Source: Perilla frutescens (Eukaryota > Streptophyta > Magnoliopsida > Lamiales > Lamiaceae). Taken from it: a stretch of 64,000 nt of DNA. The stretch covers positions 27,983,501 through 28,047,500 of the forward strand of contig BRKX01000015.1 in the NCBI GenBank assembly GCA_026008535.1, written 5' to 3'. A model generated the notes under the pieces. The model saw nothing but the letters and a program-made list of their open reading frames with translations, was not told the origin of the DNA and did no database searches. The translations under genes were made by a program, and so were the position numbers. This document shows, in pieces, positions 1 through 10,101 of the stretch; the first letter of the stretch is position 1; every line of letters starts with the position of its first letter.

Positions 1-2190
1 TTGATTGAAAAGATAATGGAGGTTTTCATGGATGAATTTTCGGTTTTTAGGAACTCTTTTGATGATTGCTTGAACAACCTAACCCGAGTTTTGCAGCGTT
101 GTGAAGATACTAACCTTGTGTTAAACTGGGAGAAATGTCATTTCATGGTAAGAGACGGAGTAGTTCTTGGCCACAAGGTGTCTTCTGCAGGGTTAGAGGT
201 GGATCGAGCCAAAATTGTTGCCATTGAGAAGCTCCCACCCCCCACCAATGAAAAGGGTGTCCGGAGTTTCCTTGGTCACGCCGGGTTCTATCGGCGTTTT
301 ATTAAGGATTTTTCAAAAATCTCTAAACCTTTGTGTAAATTGCTTGAAAAATCTAGTGATTTTGTTTTTGATGGCGAATGTGTGCAGACGTTTGAGACGC
401 TGAAGAAGGCCCTAATGACGGCCCCGGTCCTCATTGCCCCGGATTGGAGTGAACCCTTTGAGCTCATGTGTGATGCGAGCGAGGTAGCCGTGGGAGCCGC
501 TTTAGGGCAAAGGAGAGAGAAGTTGTTCCGGGTGATCTATTATGGAAGCAAAACGTTGGACCCGGCACAAATCAATTATACTACCACTGAAAGAGAGTTG
601 TTGGCGGTTGTTTACGCTTTTGACAATTTCCGGCCCTATCTTATTGGGGCCCGAACAATTGTCCACACAGATCACGCCGCGTTGAGGAATCTCTTTGCCA
701 AGAAGGATGCCAAGCCCCGACTTATACGGTGGATTCTTCTCCTACAAGAATTCGATGTGGAAATCAAGGATCGAAAAGGGTGCGAGAATGTGGTAGCCGA
801 CCACCTATCTCGTTTGGAGCATACTAAAGAAAGTCAAGATGATAAAATAGAGATTGATGATTGTTTCCCAGATGAAAGGATCCTCGTTGTGGGTACGATG
901 AAAGTGGCATGGTTTGCGGATATAGTGAATTATTTGGTGGCGGGGGTTGCACCAAAAGAGTTAGAAGGATATCAAAAGAAGAAATTTTTCCATGATTTGA
1001 GATTCTTTGTGTGGGATGAACCGTTTTTGTTTAGAAGATGTGCCGATCTAGTTTTGAGGAGATGTGTGCCCGAAGAGGAGTGGGGACAAATACTAGAAGC
1101 ATGCCATGCAGGATTGAGTGGGGGACATTTTGGAGCTAATCGGACGGCTAGAAAAATTTACCAAAGTGGATTTTATTGGCCAAGCATTTTCAAGGATGCA
1201 AGAGCGTTTGTTAGAAGTTGTGATAAATGCCAACGTATGGGTTCTATATCTAAGAAGGATGAAATATCCATGAAGAATACCATTGAAGTTGAGCTTTTTG
1301 ATGTGTGGGGAATAGACTTCATGGGACCGTTTGTAGCATCCGAAGGAAATTTGTACATTTTGCTAGCCGTAGATTATGTGTCACGATGGATTGAAGCCAC
1401 CCCAACAAAGACTAATGATGCAAAAGTTGTTCTCAAATTTCTCAAAAAGAATGTCTTGACAAGGTATGGAGCCCCTAGAGCTATTGTGAGCAATGGTGGC
1501 TCACACTTTTGCAACAAATGGATGGAAGCATTGCTTGCTAGACATGGAGTTAAGCACAAGATAACGACACCTTATCATCCTCAAGCCAACGGTCAAGCCG
1601 AGTTGGCAAACCGGGAAGTAAAGCAAATACTTCAAAAGGTAGTCCGCACAAATGGAAAAGATTGGTCTTCACTTTTGGATGAAGCACTCTGGGCTTATCG
1701 CACGGCTTACAAGACCCCGCTAGGAATGTCTCCCTATCAACTTGTGTTTGGAAAATCTTGTCATTTGCCCATTGAGCTTTCACATAAAGCGTTTTGGGCT
1801 ACCAAGAAGTTGAACCTTGATCCCGTGTCATCCGTTGGAGAGCGAATCTTCAAACTAAATGAATTAGAGGAGTTCCGGATGGAGGCTTTTGAAAATTCGG
1901 CTATTTACAAGATGAGAGCTAAAGTTTACCATGACAAACTCTTGAGACAAAAAGACCTCACATCGGGAGATGAAGTTCTTTTGTTCAACTCAAGATTCAA
2001 GCTATTTCCCGGAAAACTTAAGACCAAATGGAGTGGTCCGTTTACCATAGCCCGAATTTTCGATGGTGGGGCAATTGAACTCAAAGGCAAGGATGGAAGC
2101 TTGTTCGTGGTGAATGGGCATCAGGTTAAAAAGTTTTACAAGCCAGAGGAGAAAGAAGTGGTGTTTGTGTGCTACCTTAATGATGCCTAG
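1..2190 (+). CDS. Ty3/gypsy (Athila-like) pol, 3' part: RT end, RNase H, integrase
   Basis: The frame is open to the window edge, so the 5' part (protease, most of RT) lies outside. Order: RT palm end with FMDE at residues 9-12; RNase H with CDAS (157-160), TTERELLAV (about 195) and HTDH (222-225); integrase zinc finger H369, H376, C407, C410; then the integrase core with D439, N498 and E534. The last two core positions have 35 residues between them, as in D,D35E enzymes, but the middle Asp is Asn. The RT motif is usually FMDD in this lineage, so a second catalytic Asp is also changed, to Glu. It would encode reverse transcription and integration but is probably inactive. The lineage call rests on the downstream ORF, the post-pol hairpin and the tRNA-Asp PBS of the sister LTR at 8.6 kb. 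Confidence 0.93.
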   Translation: MIEKIMEVFMDEFSVFRNSFDDCLNNLTRVLQRCEDTNLVLNWEKCHFMVRDGVVLGHKVSSAGLEVDRAKIVAIEKLPPPTNEKGVRSFLGHAGFYRRFIKDFSKISKPLCKLLEKSSDFVFDGECVQTFETLKKALMTAPVLIAPDWSEPFELMCDASEVAVGAALGQRREKLFRVIYYGSKTLDPAQINYTTTERELLAVVYAFDNFRPYLIGARTIVHTDHAALRNLFAKKDAKPRLIRWILLLQEFDVEIKDRKGCENVVADHLSRLEHTKESQDDKIEIDDCFPDERILVVGTMKVAWFADIVNYLVAGVAPKELEGYQKKKFFHDLRFFVWDEPFLFRRCADLVLRRCVPEEEWGQILEACHAGLSGGHFGANRTARKIYQSGFYWPSIFKDARAFVRSCDKCQRMGSISKKDEISMKNTIEVELFDVWGIDFMGPFVASEGNLYILLAVDYVSRWIEATPTKTNDAKVVLKFLKKNVLTRYGAPRAIVSNGGSHFCNKWMEALLARHGVKHKITTPYHPQANGQAELANREVKQILQKVVRTNGKDWSSLLDEALWAYRTAYKTPLGMSPYQLVFGKSCHLPIELSHKAFWATKKLNLDPVSSVGERIFKLNELEEFRMEAFENSAIYKMRAKVYHDKLLRQKDLTSGDEVLLFNSRFKLFPGKLKTKWSGPFTIARIFDGGAIELKGKDGSLFVVNGHQVKKFYKPEEKEVVFVCYLNDA

Positions 2191-2235
2191 ATGTCTTGGT
2201 ACTATGTCGAGCTAGCGATGTTAAACTTAGCGCTT

Positions 2236-2253
2236 ATTGGGAGGCACCCCAAT
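2236..2253 (+). other. short hairpin just after pol
   Basis: ATTGGG-AGGCAC-CCCAAT can fold into a small stem-loop 46 bases after the pol stop. A similar TTGGGAGGCA..CCCAA block follows pol in many Athila/Tat elements, as far as I recall. Its role is unknown; it may act in RNA structure or 3'-end processing. Confidence 0.5.
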
Positions 2254-2483
2254 GCTTTTTATTTATTTGCATTTTTCTTGTACTTTTTATGTGTGTTTTC
2301 TTTCGTATTTCTTTTCTATAGTTTTTAGATTGTCTTGTGTTTGGTGTACATTGTAGTTGTGGTTTTGTGTGTTCTTTTGTAGTGTTGTTTTCTTGGTTTT
2401 GGTGTTTTGAGCATAGGAGCAGCTTGAGTGGGAATGAAGTGTCGAAAAAAGGCCGGAACGAACGAACTTACCAAGGGAGTCTG

Positions 2484-2645
2484 CAATGCGGCGCGACCCG
2501 GGGCCTGAGGCGCGACCCGCGGCTTGACGTCCGCAGCCGAAAAAGGCTCGCCTGCAATGCGGCCCGAGCCACAAGACTCCGCCTGAGTCGCGCTTGGGAG
2601 GCGCGACCCGACCCGGCGCCCGGTGCGGTCCGGGTCGCGCCTGTC
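2484..2645 (+). repeat. GC-rich GCGACCC block, also present in the LTRs
   Basis: A very GC-rich stretch with repeats of GCGACCC/GGGTCGCGCC and the shared run CGCGACCCGCGGCT. The same arrangement occurs in the 3' LTR (about 7030-7205) and, inverted, in the minus-strand LTR (about 9670-9850). Here it lies between pol and the third ORF, so LTR-like sequence sits inside the element body. ORFs on both strands here are by-products of base composition. Confidence 0.75.
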
Positions 2646-2649
2646 TGTT

Positions 2650-3588
2650 CGGGTTTTATCCCTTTTCTTCCCCCTTTTACTTTATTTCTCACACTTCACT
2701 CACATATCTCCACTCTCACACACTCATACACGGCTCTAGTGCTTCTTCTACTCCATTCCAAGGCACAACCTCCTCAAGGTATGAATCTTCTCCCCATGTT
2801 CTTCCTTTCTTCATGGTAGCAAGTTCATGGTTTTTCAAGCTTTTCAATGGAGGTTGTTCATGGCAACTTGGTTTTGTATGGTTAAATTCCAAATTTCTTA
2901 CTTCTATTTTGGAATTCCTAGCTTAAGAACCTTGGGTATGTGTTCAATTGGCATGTTTATGGAAATGTAGTGGAAGTTCTTCATTTTTGCCCAAAAATCT
3001 AGGGTTCCAAGGTAAAATTGGGGGAAAATTATGTGGATGGGAAATTCTTGCCATTTTATCTTCGATCTATGCACTTCCATACTTCCTAGGAATTTTTATG
3101 TGTTGCTTTTGGAAGAATAAGTATGTTGTGGAATGTGTGTAGTCATTTTGAGAGACTTGTTCTTTACTTAGGCAAAAAATTTCTTGTTCCAAATTATTTG
3201 AAATAATATGTTTTGCTTGGATGGAATTTTTTTGATGAGGATTAGCAAAGTTGAACTTATACTTGGGGGTTGTTCTATGCTTTATGACTATCTTTGAATT
3301 AAACATGAGTGTGCTTTGCTCTTATGCTCCATTTGCAAATATTTCGTCAACTTGCTTTACCATTTTGTTTCAATGGATGATTGGATGAGGTAGTGCATGA
3401 GGACATTTTGTATGATTGGCATTTTGGAAGGGTTTGTTTGTATGAGGCTTGAGGTTCAAAGGTTTAGTTTTTAATTTTTGATACGCCCTTGCAACCACCC
3501 CATGTGTCTCATGTTTTGGTTAAAACCATTTAACATCACGTTCCTATTGTTTTGGAAGGTACTTAAGCCCGACGCTCCCCCTGCAAGA
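2650..3588 (+). promoter_or_regulatory. possible leader and intron ahead of the Athila third ORF
   Basis: After the GC block comes a CT-rich leader-like stretch (2650-2778), then a good splice donor at 2779 (CTCAAG/GTATGA). A fair acceptor (TTTTGGAAG) ends at 3558, 30 bases before the likely ATG at 3589. The segment between is T-rich, like a plant intron. Athila-type third ORFs are thought to be expressed from spliced RNA, which fits. No splice has been observed; this is inferred from sequence only. Confidence 0.4.
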
Positions 3589-5046
3589 ATGGTGCAAACA
3601 CGTAAGGGACGACAAACAGGGGGAGCCCGAAGACGGCTCATGGATGAAGACGAGTTCCAAGATGAGGAGGTGCTCGACTTGTCCGAAGATGAGGAACAAG
3701 AGGACGATGAAGAACTTGAGGACGAAGAAGAAGAGGAGCAAGAGGATGCCGAGCCTAACAACAATCGTGCCCTCATGCCCCCTCTTAATATGGGGGCCAA
3801 TGACCCCGCAATGGTGCATGTTTACTTGGAGGAGTATGAACATAGGAAGAGGTGGTTGAAGTTGGCTAGGGGTTTTCAAGTGGCCGCTACTCGATTTCTG
3901 GATGCTAACACAACAAGGAAATTGGGGATTCATGAGAGTGTGGTCGGGCTCTTACGACGAATTGGTTGGATGGATGTCTTAGGGGAGAATGATTGGAAAA
4001 CGTACCTCGTGCTTGTTCGTGAGTTTCTGTCCACCTTGAAGGTGAAGCAGACTCCATCCCGAGGGCCTGTCTCTTGCACTTTCCGACTTGCAAATAAAGA
4101 CTGGAAGTTCACTATGGAGCGCCTCAACACAATGTTTCAAACCCCAACTAATGAGACCTTCCACCCTCACCCATCCTTCCGCTTCGATGATTTCCATGAC
4201 TGTGTGGTGGAAGCAAACCCAAATTGTCTGCATTATGACTCTAGCAAGACAAAGGCCTCCCATTTGCCCAATCCGGTCTTCCGGTATATGCAGAAACTTC
4301 TATCTTCTACTGTGCTTGCCCGCCAAGAGAATAGTGGACTTCGGACACAAGAGCTCTATATCCTTTGGTGTATGCTCAATGCTATTCCGGTGAACTTTTC
4401 CGCACATTTTCTCGTGCAATGTCAGAGACAAACAAACTCCAGGACGGGTACCCTTTGTGTAGGGGGCTTGATCACCCCAATTGCAGCCATGTTGGACATC
4501 GACTTGTCCAATTATCAGTCTTGCCCCGGATCTCGAGCCCTCAACATGGAGCATCTCCGGAATGCCAAGTTTGTCAATTCCGCATCCGCCCCATTTGATT
4601 TCCTCCTGACAAACAAGCGTCAGTTCCCGCTTCCAAATCCAGCTTTGACCAATGTCTCCACTTTTGATGAAAAGGAAAATTGGATGATGGATACACTGGC
4701 CCATCTTGCATTGATTACCACATCTGGAGGCACACCACGGAGGACACCGAGGACGGATGATGCTGGTGGGTCCACGTCACATGCTCAGCTGAGAGGAAGC
4801 CGCAGAACTAGGGAGGATGTTCAAGATGATCGCTTTGGCACTCTGGAGAACCTCATGCACGACATGACGGCTAACATGGGCACTATGCGGGTGGACATGA
4901 ATTCCCAGTTTGGAGAATGGCGGTCTGAGGTAGATAGTCATTTGACAGGGATGCAAGAGAGTTTTGATGCTCGCTTCACAGGTTTGGAAGAGGAGATCGG
5001 GACTCGTTTCACTGGTATAAGTGCTGAGATTCAAGGCCTGCAGTGA
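3589..5046 (+). CDS. Athila-like third ORF (envelope-position / ORF-1-like protein)
   Basis: A 485-residue frame from the ATG at 3589. The frame is open upstream to 3478, but no better start is seen. It starts with a basic stretch (VQTRKGRQ), then a run of Asp/Glu (about residues 20-62), then a globular part with WKLAR-, EFLSTLK- and GRRLxxM-like blocks typical of the protein encoded downstream of pol in Athila elements, and a C-terminal segment rich in repeated MxxDMNSQ/TGLEEE heptad-like spacing that may form a coiled coil. The function of these proteins is unknown; 'envelope-like' refers to position, and I see no signal peptide or clear membrane segment. The frame is stopped by TGA at 5044-5046, but the same frame continues open to 5238. 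Confidence 0.75.
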   Translation: MVQTRKGRQTGGARRRLMDEDEFQDEEVLDLSEDEEQEDDEELEDEEEEEQEDAEPNNNRALMPPLNMGANDPAMVHVYLEEYEHRKRWLKLARGFQVAATRFLDANTTRKLGIHESVVGLLRRIGWMDVLGENDWKTYLVLVREFLSTLKVKQTPSRGPVSCTFRLANKDWKFTMERLNTMFQTPTNETFHPHPSFRFDDFHDCVVEANPNCLHYDSSKTKASHLPNPVFRYMQKLLSSTVLARQENSGLRTQELYILWCMLNAIPVNFSAHFLVQCQRQTNSRTGTLCVGGLITPIAAMLDIDLSNYQSCPGSRALNMEHLRNAKFVNSASAPFDFLLTNKRQFPLPNPALTNVSTFDEKENWMMDTLAHLALITTSGGTPRRTPRTDDAGGSTSHAQLRGSRRTREDVQDDRFGTLENLMHDMTANMGTMRVDMNSQFGEWRSEVDSHLTGMQESFDARFTGLEEEIGTRFTGISAEIQGLQ

Positions 5047-5238
5047 AGTTTCACTACCTTCCAGTCAAGCATGGAGAGCATGATGGGCCAGTGGATTGGA
5101 CAGGGAGCATCACATCAGCGCCCACCACAGATGCCACCATATCAGCACTACCCTCCGTACCCCTACCCTCCGTACCCGTACCCACCGTATCAGCCGCCAT
5201 CGGATTCCACCCCACGCCGCCCTTCTGCTGATGAGTGA
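5047..5238 (+). pseudogene. Tyr-Pro-rich tail of the third ORF beyond an in-frame TGA
   Basis: Reading on in the same frame after the TGA at 5044-5046 gives 63 further codons ending at TGA 5236-5238. They encode a Gln/Met-rich stretch followed by repeated PPYPYPPYP units. Tail composition and frame continuity suggest that the TGA is a recent nonsense change, or less likely a read-through stop. The full ORF would span 3589-5238. Confidence 0.6.
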
Positions 5239-6766
5239 TAGAGTCTGCCCCTCGATTTCGGTCCCACTATCTTTCCACTCAAACTTGTCCTTCCTTTAGA
5301 ATGGAACAAGTTTGGGGGAGGGGGTATGAAGTGGTGACCGGTAATCGCCCTCTATCTTTCTTTATTTCATTTATCTGAACATTTGGGATGACTGTTATTA
5401 GGATTTAATATTTGGATTTAGTATGTTATGTTGGTTTATCCGGATTTATTTGGTTTCTAGGATCATTTCTATTTTATATATTTGGGGTCTGTAATAGTAA
5501 ATGCTTGGATTAGGCTTTAATCGTGTGTGGTAATCTTTTTCCTGCTTGAGCTTGTGTTTGTCTTGTTTAATATGGTGACGGAAACAGGGAAAGATAGATA
5601 GGGAAATCATGCCGAGCCTATGATGATTCTCTTTATATATGTGATTGTGCAAGAATGTTGAAAAATGCATGCATAAGAAGGCTGTTAAGCCGAAATATCA
5701 TTTGAGTTAAAAATCGTGGAAATTTGGCCTAATCTCCAGACACTTGTGAGATTTGGGCCTATTTTGTTCTTTCATGCGTGATTCGTCAATGATATTTGCA
5801 TCTCTAGAACTTGCTTCATAACTTTCGTGTATTCTATTTGTGCTTAAGAACTTGAAGATGACCTAAGGCGGTTTTTGTCAAAAATTTTGAGCCTTATCTA
5901 TTCATTCCTTTGAAATTTATCCTTGTTAGCCCCGTTGAGCCTTTGGTGATTGATTTTTGTTGAATAACCCGGGGTAGAGGGAATTTAAGGAATAAAGGGA
6001 TTGTTGTTTCAAAAATCGTGGGAAGCAAAATTCGGATATAAAAATGTGAAACAAGTTTCAAAGCCTAGAAGTATGGAATTCAAAACCTTCCCCTTGAAAT
6101 GAAAAACAAAATGGAAATCTCTAGATTCGTGATATTGAATTGAAAAAAAAAAACAAAAAAAAATAATAAAAATATGAATCTTATGCCGACTTTAGTTTCT
6201 TGTGGAGGGATGTGTGAACCAATGTCTTAGGGGGAATGAATTAAAAGGAAAAGAAGAGGCTAAGGATTATCCGTCTTTTGCTTAAGTTTGCTCATTTTAT
6301 GCGACATGGGTAGAAGAAAACTTTTAGTTTTACTAGGTTTAGAATGCTAGTAGGATGTGGGAAAGGACTTGGAGTCACTTCTACCTAAAAATTTCCCTAC
6401 CCGTCCAAAGAGCCGAACGCTATAACCCTAAAGACCTATGTGATTCTTGTTTAAAGCACATTGGTGAATCATGTTGAGTTATTTTGCAAGCTTATGGTGG
6501 TATGCTTTTATTACTTGATGTTGAGTGAAAATTTGTCCCTTATCTCCATATGTGAGGATCGCTGTGATAAGAAAATTGCTTTGCAAGTATGAGTGGTCAT
6601 TTTTCTCGTGATTGTTACTCTTATGATTGAAGCTTTGATCTTGTTCTTTGCATGTGGATTGTTGATTAAAAAGCTGAGGCATTAGGGGTTATGTGTTTCC
6701 TTCTTGTCTTGATCTTTCCTTGTTCTCTCCAAATGCTTGTTTGAGGACAAACAAGAGTTCAAGTTT
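5239..6766 (+). other. Athila-like 3' untranslated region, no gene
   Basis: About 1.5 kb without a convincing ORF. It begins soon after the third ORF with a purine-rich tract (5314-5324, GGGGGAGGGGG after AACAAGTTT) that resembles the terminal polypurine tract at 6767-6773. An A-rich stretch lies at 6145-6170. The phrase CCAAAGAGCCGAACGCTA (6404-6421) recurs with changes at 8222-8238. Confidence 0.6.
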
Positions 6767-6773
6767 GGGGGAG
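6767..6773 (+). promoter_or_regulatory. polypurine tract of the Athila-like element
   Basis: AAGTTTGGGGGAGT lies directly before the LTR start TGACATG at 6775. This is the expected site and composition for plus-strand DNA priming. The purine run at 5314 is a near copy. Confidence 0.75.
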
Positions 6774-6774
6774 T

Positions 6775-8194
6775 TGACATGCTCGTATTTTAGTCCTAAT
6801 CCGAGCATTATTTCGTATGTTTTTATCTTGTTTTAGTTTGTTTAAGTAATCATTTAGGGTAATGTTAGTCGTTAATTAGAATAAGTGTTCCTAACACTGA
6901 TTATTTAGAAAACAGGTTTAAAATGAGCAACCCGTGACTCGAGGATCGAAGTGCGCATCGAAAGGGACCCGAAAGCTAGATCGGACGGGCGAGAAAGCAC
7001 GAAGACCGAGTCGGAACCGGGAGGCAGGGCAGGGCCTGCAACGCGGCGCGACCGGGGCCTGGGGCGCGACCCGCGGCTCGATGTCCGCAGCGTGATTTCT
7101 CTCACCTGCAACGCGGCGCGACCCAAACCCGGGCCAGCTCGGGTCGCGCCTAACTCCACGCGGCGCGAGCCAGGGGCGCGACCGGCCCCGTGTCGCGCCC
7201 CTGTGTCTTGTTTCCGGGAATATCCGGATCTTTGTCCCATTTTTGCTATCATAGTATAAAAGCCATCCTTAGTTCGAAAATGGGGTAGACTTTTGATATT
7301 TTTGCCAATTTTAGAGTAAGAAAGAGTGGAGAGCTTGGTGTATGGAAGATTGAAGAAGTTCTTGAAGTTTTTGAAGATCTTTATTCAAGTTTTTGGGTTT
7401 TTTCTCCTCCTCTATTATGTTTATATTTTATGTGATGTTTTTATCTATTGTGATTATGGATAGCTAAATTTTTAGGCATCTAGGGTTTTGTGATTTGGTG
7501 ATGGATTTGTAAATTAAACATGGGTTATTGCTTAATCTTCCCCTTCTTTCTCATAAGTCATGGTTTGATTGCTTCTATTCTTTGATTGGCCATCTTAGGA
7601 TAGAATTTGGTGTATAGTTGAGTTCGAGAGAATCAATTGTGCATGGGTAAATGATTTATGGTTTTAATTTTGCATTAGATCGAGAGATTAATGTTTAATT
7701 GATGTTTGTCAATTGATTGTGCTTGATTAGGTTAAATTACAATTTAACCCTAGAGATAGGGGAATTGAGTTTAATTGAAAGGTCTTAGTTGCTCGAGAGA
7801 GGGCTTCGACTAAATTTGATATCAATTGTTGTTTGGGGAGATTATGCATGAATCCATTGTTTAATGAACAAATTTTCACTAATGAACAATGCCCTAGAGC
7901 CATCATTTCTCATTGAGATCTTTATTAAGCTTTTACTCTCTTTTATTTCTTTTGTGTTACTATCTTTTTATTTAATATTGCAAATCTTGTTTTTCTAGTT
8001 AATTCTCCAACAAAAATTTCGAATGGTTTGACTAGTAAAAATGTTCGATGTGATGGTACTTGTAGACTCGTCTATGCATCTAGTTCCCTGTGTTCGACCC
8101 GGTCTCCTATGCTCCGTATGTTCACTTGCATAATTGAGATTTGGTTAATTAAAGCTTGTGTTGGTTAAATTGTTGTGAAAGAAAAATCTCATCT
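6775..8194 (+). mobile_element. 3' LTR of the Athila-like element
   Basis: About 1420 bp, starting TGACATGCTCG after the polypurine tract. It is recognised by its inverted partner at 8675-10101, which matches through most of its length, with a middle part that differs more. It contains the GC-rich GCGACCC block (7030-7205), a TATA-like stretch near 7253 and, near its end, GTTCGACCCGGTCTCCTATG. The match ends at AAATCTCATC, and the usual CA end is not seen. The 5' LTR lies outside the window, so no target duplication can be checked. Confidence 0.8.
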
Positions 8195-8305
8195 CCCTAC
8201 CCAAAAACTTCAACACAAGCACAAAGAGCCGAACGCTACTTAAACTTGATATTTGTGTGTTTGTGTCTTTGTGTGCTTGATTTGTTGTGTTCGGCGCCAA
8301 AAACT
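8195..8305. other. junction between the two opposed LTRs
   Basis: About 110 bases of unique-looking DNA. It contains an inverted repeat (CACAAGCACAAAG near 8213 against CTTTGTGTGCTTGA near 8268) and GCCGAACGC against TGTTCGGCGCC. GGCGCCA at 8293-8299 is the first seven bases of a tRNA-Asp primer-binding site read on the minus strand; beyond that the match is lost. Confidence 0.5.
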
Positions 8306-8560
8306 TGATGAGATTTTTCTTTTAGTACAATTTAATCAACACAAGCTTTAATTAACCAAATCTCAATTATGCAAGTGAACATACGGAGCATAGGAGACCG
8401 GGTCGAACACGGGGAATTAAATGCATTTTTGAGCCTACAAGTACCATCACATCGAACATTTTCACTAGTCAAACCATTCAGAATTTGGTTGGAGAATTAA
8501 CTAGAAAAACAAGATTCACAATAATAAACAAAGATAGCAACTCAAGAGGAATAAAAGAGA
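8306..8560 (-). repeat. partial LTR copy (last 255 bp of the Athila-like LTR)
   Basis: Bases 8306-8560 repeat 8675-8931 almost exactly, up to AAAAGAGA, where the match stops abruptly. It is in direct orientation relative to the neighbouring full minus-strand LTR and carries its own GGCGCC sequence at the inner edge. Confidence 0.8.
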
Positions 8561-8650
8561 CCATTGTGTTTAATACCAAGTATGCATCTTCTATGGCGGT
8601 TGCAAGTCCAGTGAAATGATATTGCATATTCTCAAACACACAAATTAAAT
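8561..8650 (-). other. short leader piece of the minus-strand Athila-like element
   Basis: Ninety bases directly following the primer-binding site in minus-strand reading. It is all that remains of the internal region before the sequence re-enters LTR at 8560. Confidence 0.5.
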
Positions 8651-8668
8651 TCCCCGGCAACGGCGCCA
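8651..8668 (-). promoter_or_regulatory. tRNA-Asp primer-binding site
   Basis: The plus strand reads TCCCCGGCAACGGCGCCA, the 3' end of plant tRNA-Asp including CCA. On the minus strand it is therefore an 18-base primer-binding site, 6 bases inside the LTR edge. This is the primer type used by Athila elements, and it fixes the orientation of this copy. Confidence 0.88.
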
Positions 8669-8674
8669 AAAACT

Positions 8675-10101
8675 TGATGAGATTTTTCTTTTAGTACAAT
8701 TTAATCAACACAAGCTTTAATTAACCAAATCTCAATTATGCAAGTGAACATACGAGGCATAGGAGACCGGGTCGAACACGGGGAATTAAATGCATTTTTG
8801 AGCCTACAAGTACCATCACATCAAACATTTTCACTAGTCAAACCATTCGGAATTTGGTTGGAGAATTAACTAGAAAAACAAGATTCACAATAATAAACAA
8901 AGATAGCAACTCAAGAGGAATAAAAGAGAGTAAAAACCTAATAAAAATCACAATGAGGAAAAATGGCTCTAGGGCATTGTTCATTAGTGAAAACTTGTTC
9001 ATTAAACAATGGATTTATGCATAATCTCCCCGAACAACAATTGATACCAAATTTAGTCGAAGCCCTCTCTCGAGTGACTGAGACCTTTCAATTAAACCCA
9101 ATTCCCCTATCTCTAGGGCTAAATTGTAATTTAACCTAATCAAGCACAATCAATCAACAAACATCAATTAAACATTAATCTCTCGATCTAATGCAAAATT
9201 GAAACCATAAATCATTTACCCATGCACAATTGATTCTCTCGAACTCAACTATACACCAAATTCTATCCTAAGATGGCCAATCAAAGAATAGAAGCAATCA
9301 AACCATGATTTATGAGAAAGAAGGGGAAGATTAAGCAATAACCGATGTTTAATTTACAAATCCATCACCAAATCACAAAACCCTAGATGCCTAAAAATTT
9401 AGCTATTCATACTCAAAATAACAAACAAAACAACACAAAATAGAAGCATAGATTAAGGTAAGATGAAACCCGGAAACTTGTATTAAAATCTCCAAAATAG
9501 CTCTTGTTCTTCAAGATCCCAAAGTTCCAAAGCTACACACTCTTTCTCTCTCTAAAAATGGAAAAATATGAAGTTGGATGCTCATTTTTGAGCTAAGGTA
9601 TCAATATATACAAGGTGTGGGAAGATAGGGTGAAAAATAAAGCAAAAACCAAAAATCCCGAAAATGTGACACAGGGGCGCGACACGGGGCCGGTCGCGCC
9701 CTGCGGCTCGCGCCGCGCAGGGTGAGGCGCGACCCGAGCTGGCCCGGGCCTGGGTCGCACCGTGTTGCAGGTGGTTGAAATGATGCCGCGGACGTCGAGC
9801 CGCGGGTCGCGCCCCAGGCCCTGGGTCGCGCCGCGTTGCAGGCCCTGCCCTGTCTCCCGGTTCTGACTCGGTCTTCGTGTTTTCTCGCCCGTCCGATCTA
9901 GCTTTCGGGTCCCTTTCGATGCGCACTTCGATCCTCGAGTCCCGGGTTGCTCATTTTAAACTTGTTTTCTGAATTAACTGTGTTAGCAACACTTATTCTA
10001 ATTAACGACTAATATTACCCTAAATGATTACTAAACAAACTAAAACAAGATAAAAACATATGAAATAATGCTCGGATTAGGACTAAAATACGAGCATGTC
10101 A
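8675..10101 (-). mobile_element. full LTR of a second Athila-like element, minus strand
   Basis: About 1427 bp, running from TGACATG (reverse complement ends at 10101) to CTCATCA at 8675. It pairs as an inverted repeat with the LTR at 6775-8194. The middle (about 9400-9620) differs from its partner; the ends and the GC block are well conserved. It is followed by the primer-binding site, so it is a 5' LTR whose element body is missing. Confidence 0.85.

Noticed and set aside
2337..2926. Open frames of 95-160 codons on both strands in the GC-rich block
   Set aside because: They follow from GC-rich composition with few stops, carry no domain, and the same DNA appears in non-coding LTR positions (6905-7259, 9582-9926).
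3471..3933. Minus-strand Ser-rich frame
   Set aside because: Antisense of the Asp/Glu run in the Athila third ORF.
8651..8668. tRNA-Asp gene
   Set aside because: Only the last 18 bases of tRNA-Asp are present, at the exact primer-binding position next to an LTR.
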